This document shows positions 1 to 6,682 of a stretch of DNA of 7,057 nt, in pieces. The notes beneath the pieces were generated by a model, which was not told the origin of the DNA, did no database searches, and was given only the letters and a program-made list of their open reading frames with translations. The stretch covers positions 1-7,057 of the forward strand of contig DATICE010000008.1 in assembly GCA_035456985.1 (NCBI GenBank). Direction: 5' to 3'. The position numbers and the translations under genes are program-made. Every line of letters begins with the position of its first letter. The stretch's first letter is position 1. Origin of the DNA: SG8-41 sp035456985 (GTDB taxonomy: Bacteria > Pseudomonadota > Gammaproteobacteria > Burkholderiales > SG8-41).

Positions 1-874
1 GCTCTACGTGGCGGCAGCGCTGAACGGGCTCGGGCTGGCGTTCTACCATGTCACGCTGCAGAACCTGGTCGGCACCATGAGCCGGCCGGAAGACCACGCA
101 CGGAATTTCAGCAACTTCAGCCTGGCCGGCTCCCTCACCAACTTCTTTGGCCCGCTCATCGCGGGCGTCGCGATCGACACCGCAGGACATGCGGTGGCGT
201 GCCTCGTGATCGCGGCGTCATCGGCGATTGCGATTGCGCTGCTGGCGGTCTGGGGCGGCGTGTTTCCGCGCAGTCATCCGGAGCTCGTGAAAGGACCCGG
301 CGCATTGAGCGCCCTGGGCGACCGCACGATCTGGCTCATGCTCCTCACCAGCGGGATCGTGCAGCTCGGACAGGACCTTTTTCAGTTCTACCTGCCGATC
401 TACGGACACGCGAACGGGCTGTCGGCGTCCGCGATCGGCGCCATCCTGGCGACGCTCGCGGTCGCATCCTTCGTAGTGCGGCTGTTTCTCGCCCGATTGG
501 TCAAGCGATTTGCCGCCGAGAGGCTCCTCGCCTGGGCGCTATTCACGGGCGCAATCGGCTTTGCGCTGGTGCCGCTGAGCGGGAATGCGATCGTGCTGGG
601 GGGAGTCGCTTTCTTCTTCGGGCTCGGGATGGGCATCGGCATCCCCCTGACCGTGATCCTCATGTTCAGCCGCTCCGCGCAGGGTCGTTCCGGACAGACC
701 CTGGGGCTGCGGTTGACCACCAACAATTTCGTGCGCGTGACCGGACCGATCGTGTTCGGCGCCGTGGGGACTGCGCTGGGATTGCCGCCGGTATTCTGGA
801 TCAACGCCGCACTGATGGCGTGCGGCGGCCTGTTGTCGCTGTCGAGGGTCACGCGGCATCACGACAGCAAGTGA
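1..874 (+). CDS. MFS transporter, C-terminal part (5' truncated by window edge)
   Basis: Inner-membrane carrier of the major facilitator superfamily; substrate unknown. The frame is open from base 2 to the TGA at 872-874, about 290 codons with no start of its own in context, so the gene begins outside the window. The protein is a series of hydrophobic helices: around GPLIAGVAIDTAG, AVACLVIAASSAIAIALLA, IWLMLLTSGIVQLG, IGAILATLAVASFVV, LLAWALFTGAIGFALVPL, a Gly-rich helix GGVAFFFGLGMGIGIP, and two more near the C-terminus. A short basic stretch, LARLVKRFAAERLL, lies between two helices and resembles the MFS motif A-type loop in the second half of the 12-helix fold. The protein ends in a short polar tail. 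It is co-directional with the catabolic genes 80 nt downstream and may import their substrate, which is inferred only from position. The family call is fairly firm; specificity is open. Confidence 0.85.
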   Translation, partial: LYVAAALNGLGLAFYHVTLQNLVGTMSRPEDHARNFSNFSLAGSLTNFFGPLIAGVAIDTAGHAVACLVIAASSAIAIALLAVWGGVFPRSHPELVKGPGALSALGDRTIWLMLLTSGIVQLGQDLFQFYLPIYGHANGLSASAIGAILATLAVASFVVRLFLARLVKRFAAERLLAWALFTGAIGFALVPLSGNAIVLGGVAFFFGLGMGIGIPLTVILMFSRSAQGRSGQTLGLRLTTNNFVRVTGPIVFGAVGTALGLPPVFWINAALMACGGLLSLSRVTRHHDSK

Positions 875-893
875 CGCCCTGCGCATCCATCGA

Positions 894-922
894 TTGCGGC
901 ACGTCATCAGATCGTCTATCGT
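894..922 (+). promoter_or_regulatory. Weak sigma70-like promoter candidate before the amidohydrolase
   Basis: In the 79-nt spacer after the MFS gene, TTGCGG (894-899) is followed after exactly 17 nt by TATCGT (917-922), about 31 nt before the ATG at 954. It matches the consensus at 3/6 and 4/6 positions. The spacing is ideal but the boxes are weak, so chance is a real alternative. No clear Shine-Dalgarno sequence precedes the ATG. Confidence 0.22.
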
Positions 923-953
923 TTAGCCCTTTCTCTCGCTGCGTGAACAAGCC

Positions 954-2033
954 ATGAAGAACGGCCTCAAGCTCGACATCTTTCCGCACATCTTCCCGCA
1001 GTCCTTTTTCGCGCGCATGAAGCGCATCGCTGAAGCCAATCCCGCGCTGGCGGCGTCCATCAAGCGCTGGCTCAACATACCGGTGCTCTGGGACCTCGAC
1101 GCGCGCATCCGCATGATGGGGAAGTTCAAGGGCTACAAGCAGGTCCTGACGCTTTCGCTCCCGGCAATCGAGTACCTCGCGGGCCCCGAAGAATCGCCTG
1201 CGCTCGCCCGGTTGGCGAACGACGGCATGGCGGAGATCGTCGCGCAGTACCCGGACCTGTTCCCGGCGTTCGTCGCCTCGCTGCCGATGAACAACATTCC
1301 CGCGGCGCTGGAGGAGATGGACCGGGCAATCACGAAGCTCGGCGCGAAGGGCATCCAGCTCTTCACCAACGTCAACGGCAGGCCGCTCGACGATCCGGAG
1401 TATCTTCCGGTGTTCGAGCGCTGCGTGAAGAAATACGACCTGCCGATCTGGTTGCACCCGGTGCGCACCTCGAAATTCGTCGACTACCCGGGCGAGGCCA
1501 AATCGAAGTACGAGATCTGGTGGCTGTTCGGCTGGCCCTACGAAACGAGCGCCTGCATGGCGCGCATCGTGTTCTCGGGGATGCTGCAGAAGCTGCCCAA
1601 TCTCAAGATCATCACGCATCACCTCGGCGCGATGGCGCCGTATTTCGAGGCGCGCATCGGCCTTGGCATGGACCAGATGGGCGCGCGCACTTCCGACGAA
1701 GACTACGGCGCGCTGCTCAAGCGCCTGGGAAAACGCCCGCTCGATTATTTCAGGATGTTCTACGGCGACACGGCGATCAACGGCTCAGCGCCGGCGATCC
1801 GCTGCGGGCTCGATTTTTTCGGTCCCGACCGAGTGCTGTTCGGCACCGACTGCCCGTTCGATCCCGAAGGCGGTCCCGTCTTTATCCGTGAGAGCATCCG
1901 GGCCATCGATTCGCTCAAGCTCGCGGCGCCCGTCCGGAACAAGGTCTATCATGGTAACGCGATCAGGATGCTGAGACTGCGGCTGCCCTCGGCGCCGGCA
2001 CGACGAGCCGCGCCACGGGCCCGCAAGAAGTGA
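954..2033 (+). CDS. Amidohydrolase family 2 protein (ACMSD-like, putative decarboxylase or hydrolase)
   Basis: A 359-residue TIM-barrel protein of the amidohydrolase-2 group, which includes ACMSD (aminocarboxymuconate semialdehyde decarboxylase) and gamma-resorcylate decarboxylase. Visible metal/catalytic landmarks are the N-terminal strand LDIFPHIFP (residues 7-15), WLHP with H168 after barrel strand material, ITHHLG with H222/H223, and LFGTDCPFDPEGG with D299 near the end of the barrel. The order and spacing fit the family ligands His, His, His and Asp. The usual HxH at the N-terminus reads F10-P-H12, so the first His is replaced by Phe. Homologues starting near DIFPH support the ATG at 954. 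After the last helix there is an Arg/Ala/Lys-rich tail of about 20 residues. The first aldolase follows after 6 nt, suggesting one operon. The family is clear; decarboxylation versus hydrolysis cannot be decided. Confidence 0.88.
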   Translation: MKNGLKLDIFPHIFPQSFFARMKRIAEANPALAASIKRWLNIPVLWDLDARIRMMGKFKGYKQVLTLSLPAIEYLAGPEESPALARLANDGMAEIVAQYPDLFPAFVASLPMNNIPAALEEMDRAITKLGAKGIQLFTNVNGRPLDDPEYLPVFERCVKKYDLPIWLHPVRTSKFVDYPGEAKSKYEIWWLFGWPYETSACMARIVFSGMLQKLPNLKIITHHLGAMAPYFEARIGLGMDQMGARTSDEDYGALLKRLGKRPLDYFRMFYGDTAINGSAPAIRCGLDFFGPDRVLFGTDCPFDPEGGPVFIRESIRAIDSLKLAAPVRNKVYHGNAIRMLRLRLPSAPARRAAPRARKK

Positions 2034-2039
2034 CGGTCC

Positions 2040-2804
2040 ATGTCCACGAATCCAGAGTCACGCGTCACGAGCCACTCTCCTACCGCGGGTCCGGCGGACC
2101 CGTTGCTGATCGAGGACCTGGTCGCGGCGAACCGCATTCTCGCGCAAGAAGGTGTGCTCGACGGCTGGGGGCACGTGAGCGTGCGCCACGACCGCGACCC
2201 CAACCGCTTTCTGCTGTCGCGTTCGCTCGCGCCGGAGCTGGTGACCGCCGCCGACATCCTCGAGTTCGACCTCGACAGCGTTCCCGTGGAGGTGATGGAG
2301 CGCGATCTCTACACCGAGCGCTTCATCCACGGCGAGATCTACCGGGCGCGGCCGGACGTGAAAGCGATCGTCCATTCGCACGCGCCGCCCGTCATTCCGT
2401 TTGGCGTCATCAGCGTTCCCCTGCAGCCGATGTATCACCGGGCGGCGTTCATCGCGCTCGGCGTTCCCGTATTCGAGATCCGCGATGCCGCAGGCATCAC
2501 CGACATGCTGATACGCGATCCCGCACTCGGACGCGCGCTCGCGAAGAGCATCGCGGACCGGCCGGCCGTTTTGATGCGCGGGCACGGCGTGACGGTGGTC
2601 GCACCCTCGATACCGCGGGTGGTCGGGCGCAGCATCTTCCTCGCGCTGAACGCAACGCTGCAGGCGCAGGCCATGATCCTGGCGCAGGGCGGGCCGATCA
2701 AATATCTCGACCCCGGGGAAGCGCGGCTGATCGAGGCGCGCGAAGGCTACGGGCTCGGGCGTGCGTGGAAGGCATGGAAGAGGCGGGCACTCAAGGATCA
2801 CTGA
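2040..2804 (+). CDS. Class II aldolase/adducin family protein, copy 1
   Basis: A 254-residue Zn-dependent class II aldolase-fold protein. This family includes fuculose-phosphate aldolase, and dihydroxyphthalate and HCOMODA-type decarboxylases. Key residues are in place: GHVSVR (44-49, the phosphate/carboxylate-binding loop region of the fold), catalytic-type Glu at E93 in TERFIHGEIY, Zn ligands H112 and H114 in VHSH, and the third ligand H182 in MRGHG. The chain is collinear with the next gene from residue 27 onward. It carries 20 extra N-terminal residues rich in Ser, Thr and Pro, encoded partly by a heptamer repeat (2055-2075). The ATG at 2040 sits 6 nt after the amidohydrolase stop. A TTG at 2103 would instead give an N-terminus that matches the paralogue (LIEDLVAA against FEDLVAA), so the start is uncertain. 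The product is probably cytosolic and the substrate unknown. Confidence 0.9.
   Translation: MSTNPESRVTSHSPTAGPADPLLIEDLVAANRILAQEGVLDGWGHVSVRHDRDPNRFLLSRSLAPELVTAADILEFDLDSVPVEVMERDLYTERFIHGEIYRARPDVKAIVHSHAPPVIPFGVISVPLQPMYHRAAFIALGVPVFEIRDAAGITDMLIRDPALGRALAKSIADRPAVLMRGHGVTVVAPSIPRVVGRSIFLALNATLQAQAMILAQGGPIKYLDPGEARLIEAREGYGLGRAWKAWKRRALKDH
2055..2075 (+). repeat. Degenerate heptamer tandem repeat (three units)
   Basis: Three adjacent 7-mers, GAGTCAC, GCGTCAC and GAGCCAC, each differ by at most one base from the consensus GAGTCAC. They lie within the first codons of the aldolase frame that starts at 2040. Similar TCACGAG-type heptamer runs are known to me from intergenic spacers of GC-rich bacteria, but that is memory, not a search. 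They support the idea that this segment may be spacer DNA captured by the frame. Confidence 0.4.
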
Positions 2805-2825
2805 AGGGCAACGAGAAACCAAGCC

Positions 2826-3542
2826 ATGAGCCAATTCGAAGACCTGGTCGCCGCCTACCGCATACTCGCGGAGCACGAAGTGATCGACGCCTATGGACAC
2901 GTGAGCGTGCGCTCGCCGCGCGATCCGAACCGGTATTTTCTCGCCGGGCACCGGGCGCCGGAGCTCGTCACCGAGGATGACATCGTCGAGTACGACCTCG
3001 ACAGCAATCCGCAAGACGCGCGCGGACGCGAATCGGTGCGCGAGCGCTTCATCCACGGCGAGATCTACAAGACGCGGCCGGAAGTGACTGCAGTGGTTCA
3101 CAGCCATTCGCAATCGGTCGTTCCCTTCAGCATCACGACCGTGCAGATGCGCGCGATTTTTCATATGGCGGCCTTCATCGGGGACGGGCTGCCGAACTTC
3201 GAGATCCGCGACGCCCAGAAAGGCACCGATCTGCTGGTGAAGACGCCCTATCTCGGGCAGGCCCTGGCGAAGACGCTCGGGAGCAAGCCCGCGGCACTGA
3301 TGCGCGGGCACGGCGCCGTCATCGTGGGGGAGAACCTGCCGCGCGCCGTGGGCCGCAGCATTTACCTGGAGATGAGCGCCAAGATGCAGGCGCAGGCGAT
3401 ACTGATCGCGGGGCCCGGCGGGAGAATCACCGGCCTCGACGAGGCCGAGGTCAAGGCGTCGGTCCCGGTGCAGGACTACAATCGCGCCTGGCCGCTGTGG
3501 CGCGCCAAGGCGCTCGCCCGGGTCAAGTCCGAAAGGAACTGA
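2826..3542 (+). CDS. Class II aldolase/adducin family protein, copy 2
   Basis: A 238-residue paralogue of the preceding gene, beginning 21 nt after its stop. The ATG at 2826 gives MSQFEDLVAAYRILAE, a normal start for the family. The catalytic-type Glu is E73 (RERFIHGEIY), and the Zn ligands are H92 and H94 (VHSH) and H162 (MRGHG), all with fuculose-aldolase-like spacing. By hand count, 54 of 88 residues are identical to copy 1 (61%) between the N-terminal helix and VHSH, without gaps, and the offset is still the same at the third His. Both copies therefore look active. They may form a mixed oligomer or have diverged in substrate, since the region around residues 62-72 and the segment after VHSH differ most. 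In the cluster context a decarboxylase or lyase for a ring-derived acid is plausible, but this is inference. Confidence 0.9.
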   Translation: MSQFEDLVAAYRILAEHEVIDAYGHVSVRSPRDPNRYFLAGHRAPELVTEDDIVEYDLDSNPQDARGRESVRERFIHGEIYKTRPEVTAVVHSHSQSVVPFSITTVQMRAIFHMAAFIGDGLPNFEIRDAQKGTDLLVKTPYLGQALAKTLGSKPAALMRGHGAVIVGENLPRAVGRSIYLEMSAKMQAQAILIAGPGGRITGLDEAEVKASVPVQDYNRAWPLWRAKALARVKSERN

Positions 3543-3546
3543 CCGA

Positions 3547-3616
3547 GCCGTCCTCGCGGAGGCGGGGACTCAGTGGCGTTTGGCGTTGCCTGGATACCCG
3601 CCTCCGCGGGAATGAC
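3547..3616. repeat. Dispersed palindromic intergenic repeat between convergent genes
   Basis: A perfect 12-bp inverted repeat, CGCGGAGGCGGG (3555-3566) and its complement (3597-3608), lies inside longer imperfect arms (about 3547-3573 and 3590-3616) around a 16-nt centre. The right arm reads TGGATACCCGCCTCCGCGGG followed by AATGACG. This is a widespread proteobacterial repeat, whose frames often appear in spurious translations as WIPAxAGMT, LDxRLRGND or SFPRRR. Mismatches between the arms are all transitions near the ends. The element fills nearly the whole 87-nt gap between convergent genes. A transcript from either strand would fold into a strong hairpin, so it may act as a bidirectional terminator or 3' stabiliser, although there is no T-tract. 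Confidence 0.7.
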
Positions 3617-3629
3617 GAATTACGGCAGT

Positions 3630-4334
3630 TCAGCGTGCGCCGGCGCGCTCCAGAATCGTCACCATCTCCCCAAATCCGCGCCGCCGCGCGAGCGCGAGAG
3701 GCGTCTGCTTGTTGCGGTCGGAGAGATTCAGGTTCGCGCCGGCTTCGACCAGCGCCCTCAGTGTTTCCGTGTGACGGCGTCCGCCATCGCCGAGCACGAT
3801 CGATTCGATGAGCGCCGTCCAGCCAAGGTTGTTGACGTGATCGAGCGGTGCGCCGGCATTGATGAGCATGCGCACGACCTCGACGTGTCCGAGATGCGCC
3901 GCGGCGATCAACGCAGTGCCGTCGTAGCGGCTGGTGATGTTCTTCGGGCTGCAACCGAGCACGAGCGCGACCTTGAGCGTGGCGACATCGTTGGCGACCG
4001 CGGCGATGGTGACGATGTCGTAGCGGTCCCGCTCCAGCGCGTTGGGATTTGCGCCCGCACCAACAAGCGCGCGCATCGCTTCGCGGTTCCCGCTGTAAGC
4101 CGCCACATGCAGCGGCGTGCGCGCGTAGCCATCGCGGACGTCGGGCTTCGCGCCTGTTGCGATCAATGACTTGATCTCCGCCGCGTCGCCCTGCGCGGCG
4201 GCCAGGTGCAGGCCCCGGTAGCCCGCCTTTTCCCCCGGCGAAGGCGCGACCTGGGCGTGAGATACGAGGACGCTGCAGGCGAACCCGAGGATTGCGCAGC
4301 GGCCAAGCCATCCGGCCCGACGGCCGCGGCTCAT
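3630..4334 (-). CDS. Secreted ankyrin-repeat protein
   Basis: A 234-residue protein with an N-terminal signal sequence: basic MSRGRRAGWLGR, then a hydrophobic AILGFACSVLVSHA with likely cleavage near A27. About six ankyrin repeats follow. Clear hallmarks are GLHLAAAQGD, RTPLHVAAYSGN, GTALIAAAHLGHVEVVRMLI and QTPLALARRRG, each with a closing loop such as GANPNA or GANLNL. Repeats three and five are atypical; the fifth contains a longer GDGGRRHTE insert. I chose the ATG at 4334 because GGGGA lies about 7 nt upstream and the signal sequence begins there. An upstream ATG at 4361 would overlap the stop of the lipoprotein gene and put nine polar residues before the signal. Ankyrin repeats bind proteins and give no enzymatic clue. 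It is the last gene of the minus-strand set and ends at the palindromic repeat. Confidence 0.85.
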   Translation of the reverse strand: MSRGRRAGWLGRCAILGFACSVLVSHAQVAPSPGEKAGYRGLHLAAAQGDAAEIKSLIATGAKPDVRDGYARTPLHVAAYSGNREAMRALVGAGANPNALERDRYDIVTIAAVANDVATLKVALVLGCSPKNITSRYDGTALIAAAHLGHVEVVRMLINAGAPLDHVNNLGWTALIESIVLGDGGRRHTETLRALVEAGANLNLSDRNKQTPLALARRRGFGEMVTILERAGAR

Positions 4335-4350
4335 TCGGCAGTCCCCGCCT

Positions 4351-4947
4351 TCAGTTGTCATTCAACGTGATCTCGACTACGCCGGTCGGCCCGGAGGGGA
4401 CGTACCAAAAGCCGCCCACCTCGCTGGGCATCGGCAGGCGCAGCGTCTGCGGGAGCAGGGTCGCCGTATACACTGCGATGCGTGTCTCGCCAGGCGCGAG
4501 CGCGAGGCTGCCCTGCCAGCCGACGTTGCGGGCAATGAGTCGCTGGACGACCCACTGGGTGTTCGGCTGGAACTCGAGCTCGACGTACCGGCTCACGCTG
4601 CCGTCGGGGGCCACGACCGCCACCCTCGGGACAAAGACATGGGCTTCCCGCGGCCTGAGAGGGTTGAGGGGCAGCGTGCGCAACGTAAGCGTCCGTGCTG
4701 CTTCGGAACGGGCCAGCGCAATTCCAACGAAGTAGCTTATTCCCTCTGGAAATCCGAAAGTCTGCAAGTCCGGCGTGATCTTGAACTCCCGCGTTTCACC
4801 GGCCGCCAGCGTGATGTAGGTCGCCTCTCCGAGGCTCTTGCGCCAGGCGGCGTTTGCCTTTGGCTGGTGCGGCGGGGCCGAGACCTCGCTGCTGGCACAG
4901 CCAGCCAGTGCGATCGCTGCGACCAAGAGAAATAATTGAAAAACCAT
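4351..4947 (-). CDS. Small lipoprotein, possibly MalM-like
   Basis: A 198-residue protein starting with a short hydrophobic segment and lipobox LAGC (Cys17), so it should be lipidated and exported. There are few positive charges before the hydrophobic core, which is unusual for a signal. The remainder is beta-rich: TYITLAAGETREFKI, a TLTLRTLPL strand, FVPRVAVVAPDGSVSRYVELEF (about residues 105-126) and ETRIAVYTATLLPQ. The order of an FxPxVxxxxxD strand, an F/Y-rich strand and a late xxVYTxxxL strand recalls MalM, the periplasmic protein of maltose operons. That is my recollection of a remote resemblance and not a firm assignment. The gene cannot start further upstream: the hydroxylase stop TGA is in the same frame, one codon before this ATG. 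Translation is therefore likely coupled. No maltose genes are nearby. Confidence 0.65.
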   Translation of the reverse strand: MVFQLFLLVAAIALAGCASSEVSAPPHQPKANAAWRKSLGEATYITLAAGETREFKITPDLQTFGFPEGISYFVGIALARSEAARTLTLRTLPLNPLRPREAHVFVPRVAVVAPDGSVSRYVELEFQPNTQWVVQRLIARNVGWQGSLALAPGETRIAVYTATLLPQTLRLPMPSEVGGFWYVPSGPTGVVEITLNDN

Positions 4948-4950
4948 CGG

Positions 4951-6648
4951 TCAAGGCGTTTCAGGGGACAGGACTCGCCGGGATGAGTGAATCATCTCCG
5001 CTGACATTCGGCCGGTGGCCACAGCCGCGATCGTTGCGGCCTCGTCCGACAGCCGGTTTCCGCGCCAGGCAACATGCAGGTCGGGTCTCACGAGCAGCAG
5101 GTCAAAGCCTGCGATTTCGCGTACCCGCTCATCCTCGATATCGAGCACATCCAGCGGCGCGCCTATTGCCCCGTATGCACGCTCCAGGTTCGAAACATCT
5201 GCTTGCGATCCGCCCAGGCGCAGCAGTGTGTAGCCCGGGCCCAGACGATCTTGCAACGCCGTGCCGTTGTTCAGCCAGACGTGTGGAAATCTCGCGCCCG
5301 GCCAGGTGGTCGGGACATAGTGAGAATTGTCTGGATCGGGACCGTCTCCGGCCTCGGGCCAGATCACGGGCGAGCCCACGTATCGATAACCCGCTTCAAT
5401 TCCCAGTATCTCGGTCACCTTCCGCTGCTCGATGTCGAACCGGCGCGCCATTTCAGCGCGGATCGCTGCGCCTGCGGACGTATCGTTGCAGATATCGGGG
5501 TGATAGGCCGCGCGCCAGCTGAGTCTTCCGCTCATCGCGGCGCCGGAAGCCTTCACGTTGCGTAGCCCGATGGGGCGGCGTTCCCCGTCGTAGGACGCGA
5601 GCAGCTGCGGGCCGCCCCATCCCGCCAGCGCCGCTGCCAGCTTCCACGAGAGGTCGATCGCGTCGCCGACGCCGGTATTCATTCCCAGTCCGCCGGTCGG
5701 GATGACCAGGTGCGCCGCGTCCCCGGCGATGAAAACGCGGCCTTCGCCGTAACGCTCCGCGCACAGCAGGTGCTGCGTCCACTCGTTGACGGATAGCATC
5801 TCGAACGCGATGGGCATGTCGAGCGACCTGTTGAAGATCTCCATCATCTCGCGGTCACTGGATGCGGCCGCGTGGAGGGTCCAATGCCGCGTGCTGTCCT
5901 GAAGGATAATGAACGGAAAGAGCGGCCCCTCGGCAATGTGATAGTGCCGGCCCTTGCCCATCGGAATGCGCTCGTACAGCTCCGGGCAGTAAAAAAGCGC
6001 TTGTCTCAGCTTCCGGATGTTGCCTTCTCCCTGGAGCCGGATGCCGAGCTGCTTGCGGACGGTGCTGGAACCTCCGTCGCATCCGACCAGATACGCTGCC
6101 TGGATCGTTTCGTCCGGCCCCTTCCCCGTGCTGACGCGCGCAGATACCGAGCCGGCGTCCTGCGTGAACGACGCCAATTCCCAGCCGAAGCGCACTGTTA
6201 CGGAGGGCTGTGCCTCGACGATCGATCTCAGCAGCGGCTCAAGCGTGTATTGCGAGATCAGTTGATATGGCTCGAGCGGGCGCCCGTCATTGTGCGCAGC
6301 GATCTCGGCCTTGGCTTCGGCGACCGACGGGCATGGCAAGCGCAGGAGCGACGGCGCGGACATCGACATCGCCAGGAAGACATCCATTGGCGCGCTGCGC
6401 GGCAGGCCCGCATCGCGGATTCTTTCGGCGATCCCCAGCCGGCGGTAGATTTCCATCGTCCGGGCATTGCAGCGCTCCATCTTTGGTAGGCGAATGGACG
6501 TTGCATGGCGCTCTATCAGCACGCAACGCACGCCCCGTTGGCCCAGATCGAGGGCAAGTGTAAGCCCGACGGGCCCCGCTCCGACGATTAGAACCTGGGT
6601 CTCAAGCAATCTGGTCTTCCGGTCATTCCGATGACCGTCCGCAGCCAC
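4951..6648 (-). CDS. FAD-dependent aromatic hydroxylase (PheA/TfdB/MhpA-type flavoprotein monooxygenase)
   Basis: Group A flavoprotein monooxygenase that uses NAD(P)H and oxygen to hydroxylate an aromatic ring; cytosolic. Motifs in order are Rossmann GAGPVG (23-28) with the strand-end acidic residue E46 in VLIERH, the DG motif LVGCDGGSSTVRK (CDG at 190-192), and the GD motif RVFIAGDAAH (309-313) followed by PTGGLGMNTGVGDAIDLSWK. The C-terminal part ends in LLVRPDLHVAWRGN, as in full-length members with the thioredoxin-like tail. At 565 residues it is complete and undamaged. The GTG at 6648 has no good Shine-Dalgarno sequence. A TTG at 6609, preceded by GGAAG about 6 nt upstream, gives LLETQVLIVGAGPVG, closer to usual family starts (552 residues). 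A 7-bp hairpin lies between the two. The lipoprotein gene follows after 3 nt. The substrate cannot be inferred. Confidence 0.9.
   Translation of the reverse strand: MAADGHRNDRKTRLLETQVLIVGAGPVGLTLALDLGQRGVRCVLIERHATSIRLPKMERCNARTMEIYRRLGIAERIRDAGLPRSAPMDVFLAMSMSAPSLLRLPCPSVAEAKAEIAAHNDGRPLEPYQLISQYTLEPLLRSIVEAQPSVTVRFGWELASFTQDAGSVSARVSTGKGPDETIQAAYLVGCDGGSSTVRKQLGIRLQGEGNIRKLRQALFYCPELYERIPMGKGRHYHIAEGPLFPFIILQDSTRHWTLHAAASSDREMMEIFNRSLDMPIAFEMLSVNEWTQHLLCAERYGEGRVFIAGDAAHLVIPTGGLGMNTGVGDAIDLSWKLAAALAGWGGPQLLASYDGERRPIGLRNVKASGAAMSGRLSWRAAYHPDICNDTSAGAAIRAEMARRFDIEQRKVTEILGIEAGYRYVGSPVIWPEAGDGPDPDNSHYVPTTWPGARFPHVWLNNGTALQDRLGPGYTLLRLGGSQADVSNLERAYGAIGAPLDVLDIEDERVREIAGFDLLLVRPDLHVAWRGNRLSDEAATIAAVATGRMSAEMIHSSRRVLSPETP
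6620..6637 (-). other. Perfect 7-bp inverted repeat at the hydroxylase 5' end
   Basis: CGGTCAT, a 4-nt loop, then ATGACCG. On the minus-strand transcript this would be a stable hairpin just before GGAAG and the TTG at 6609. It is inside the frame if translation starts at the GTG (6648), but in the leader if it starts at the TTG. It could be an RNA structure that modulates initiation, an operator palindrome, or chance. Confidence 0.3.
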
Positions 6649-6682
6649 CAGTCGTGGCGGTTCCGGACGGATATCCTCCCGT

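Noticed and set aside
849..1622. 257-codon minus-strand frame over the amidohydrolase
   Set aside because: It has Arg/His/Asp-rich composition without motifs and is fully explained as a shadow of the plus-strand gene.
2030..2980. 316-codon plus-strand frame spanning the first aldolase and part of the second
   Set aside because: It is Arg-rich and domain-free, and it runs across a gene boundary in an alternative frame of conserved coding DNA.
2058..3311. Long open frame of 417 codons on the minus strand over both aldolase genes
   Set aside because: It is antisense to two clearly conserved enzymes, has no recognisable domain, and its internal similarity merely mirrors the aldolase duplication. 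GC-rich codon bias keeps it open.
3547..3616. Classical rho-independent terminator
   Set aside because: The stem is strong, but neither strand has a T-tract after it and the loop is long, so I list it as a repeat with only possible terminator function.
3573..4169. Plus-strand frame of 198 codons beginning with AFGVAWIPASAGMTN
   Set aside because: Its beginning is a translation of the dispersed repeat and the remainder is antisense to ankyrin repeats.
3630..4334. Ankyrin gene as a toxin or effector of a defence system
   Set aside because: It has a signal sequence and only ankyrin repeats, with no nuclease, protease or immunity partner nearby.
5872..6489. 205-codon plus-strand frame inside the hydroxylase
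   Set aside because: It is antisense to conserved FAD-binding motifs and has no features of its own.
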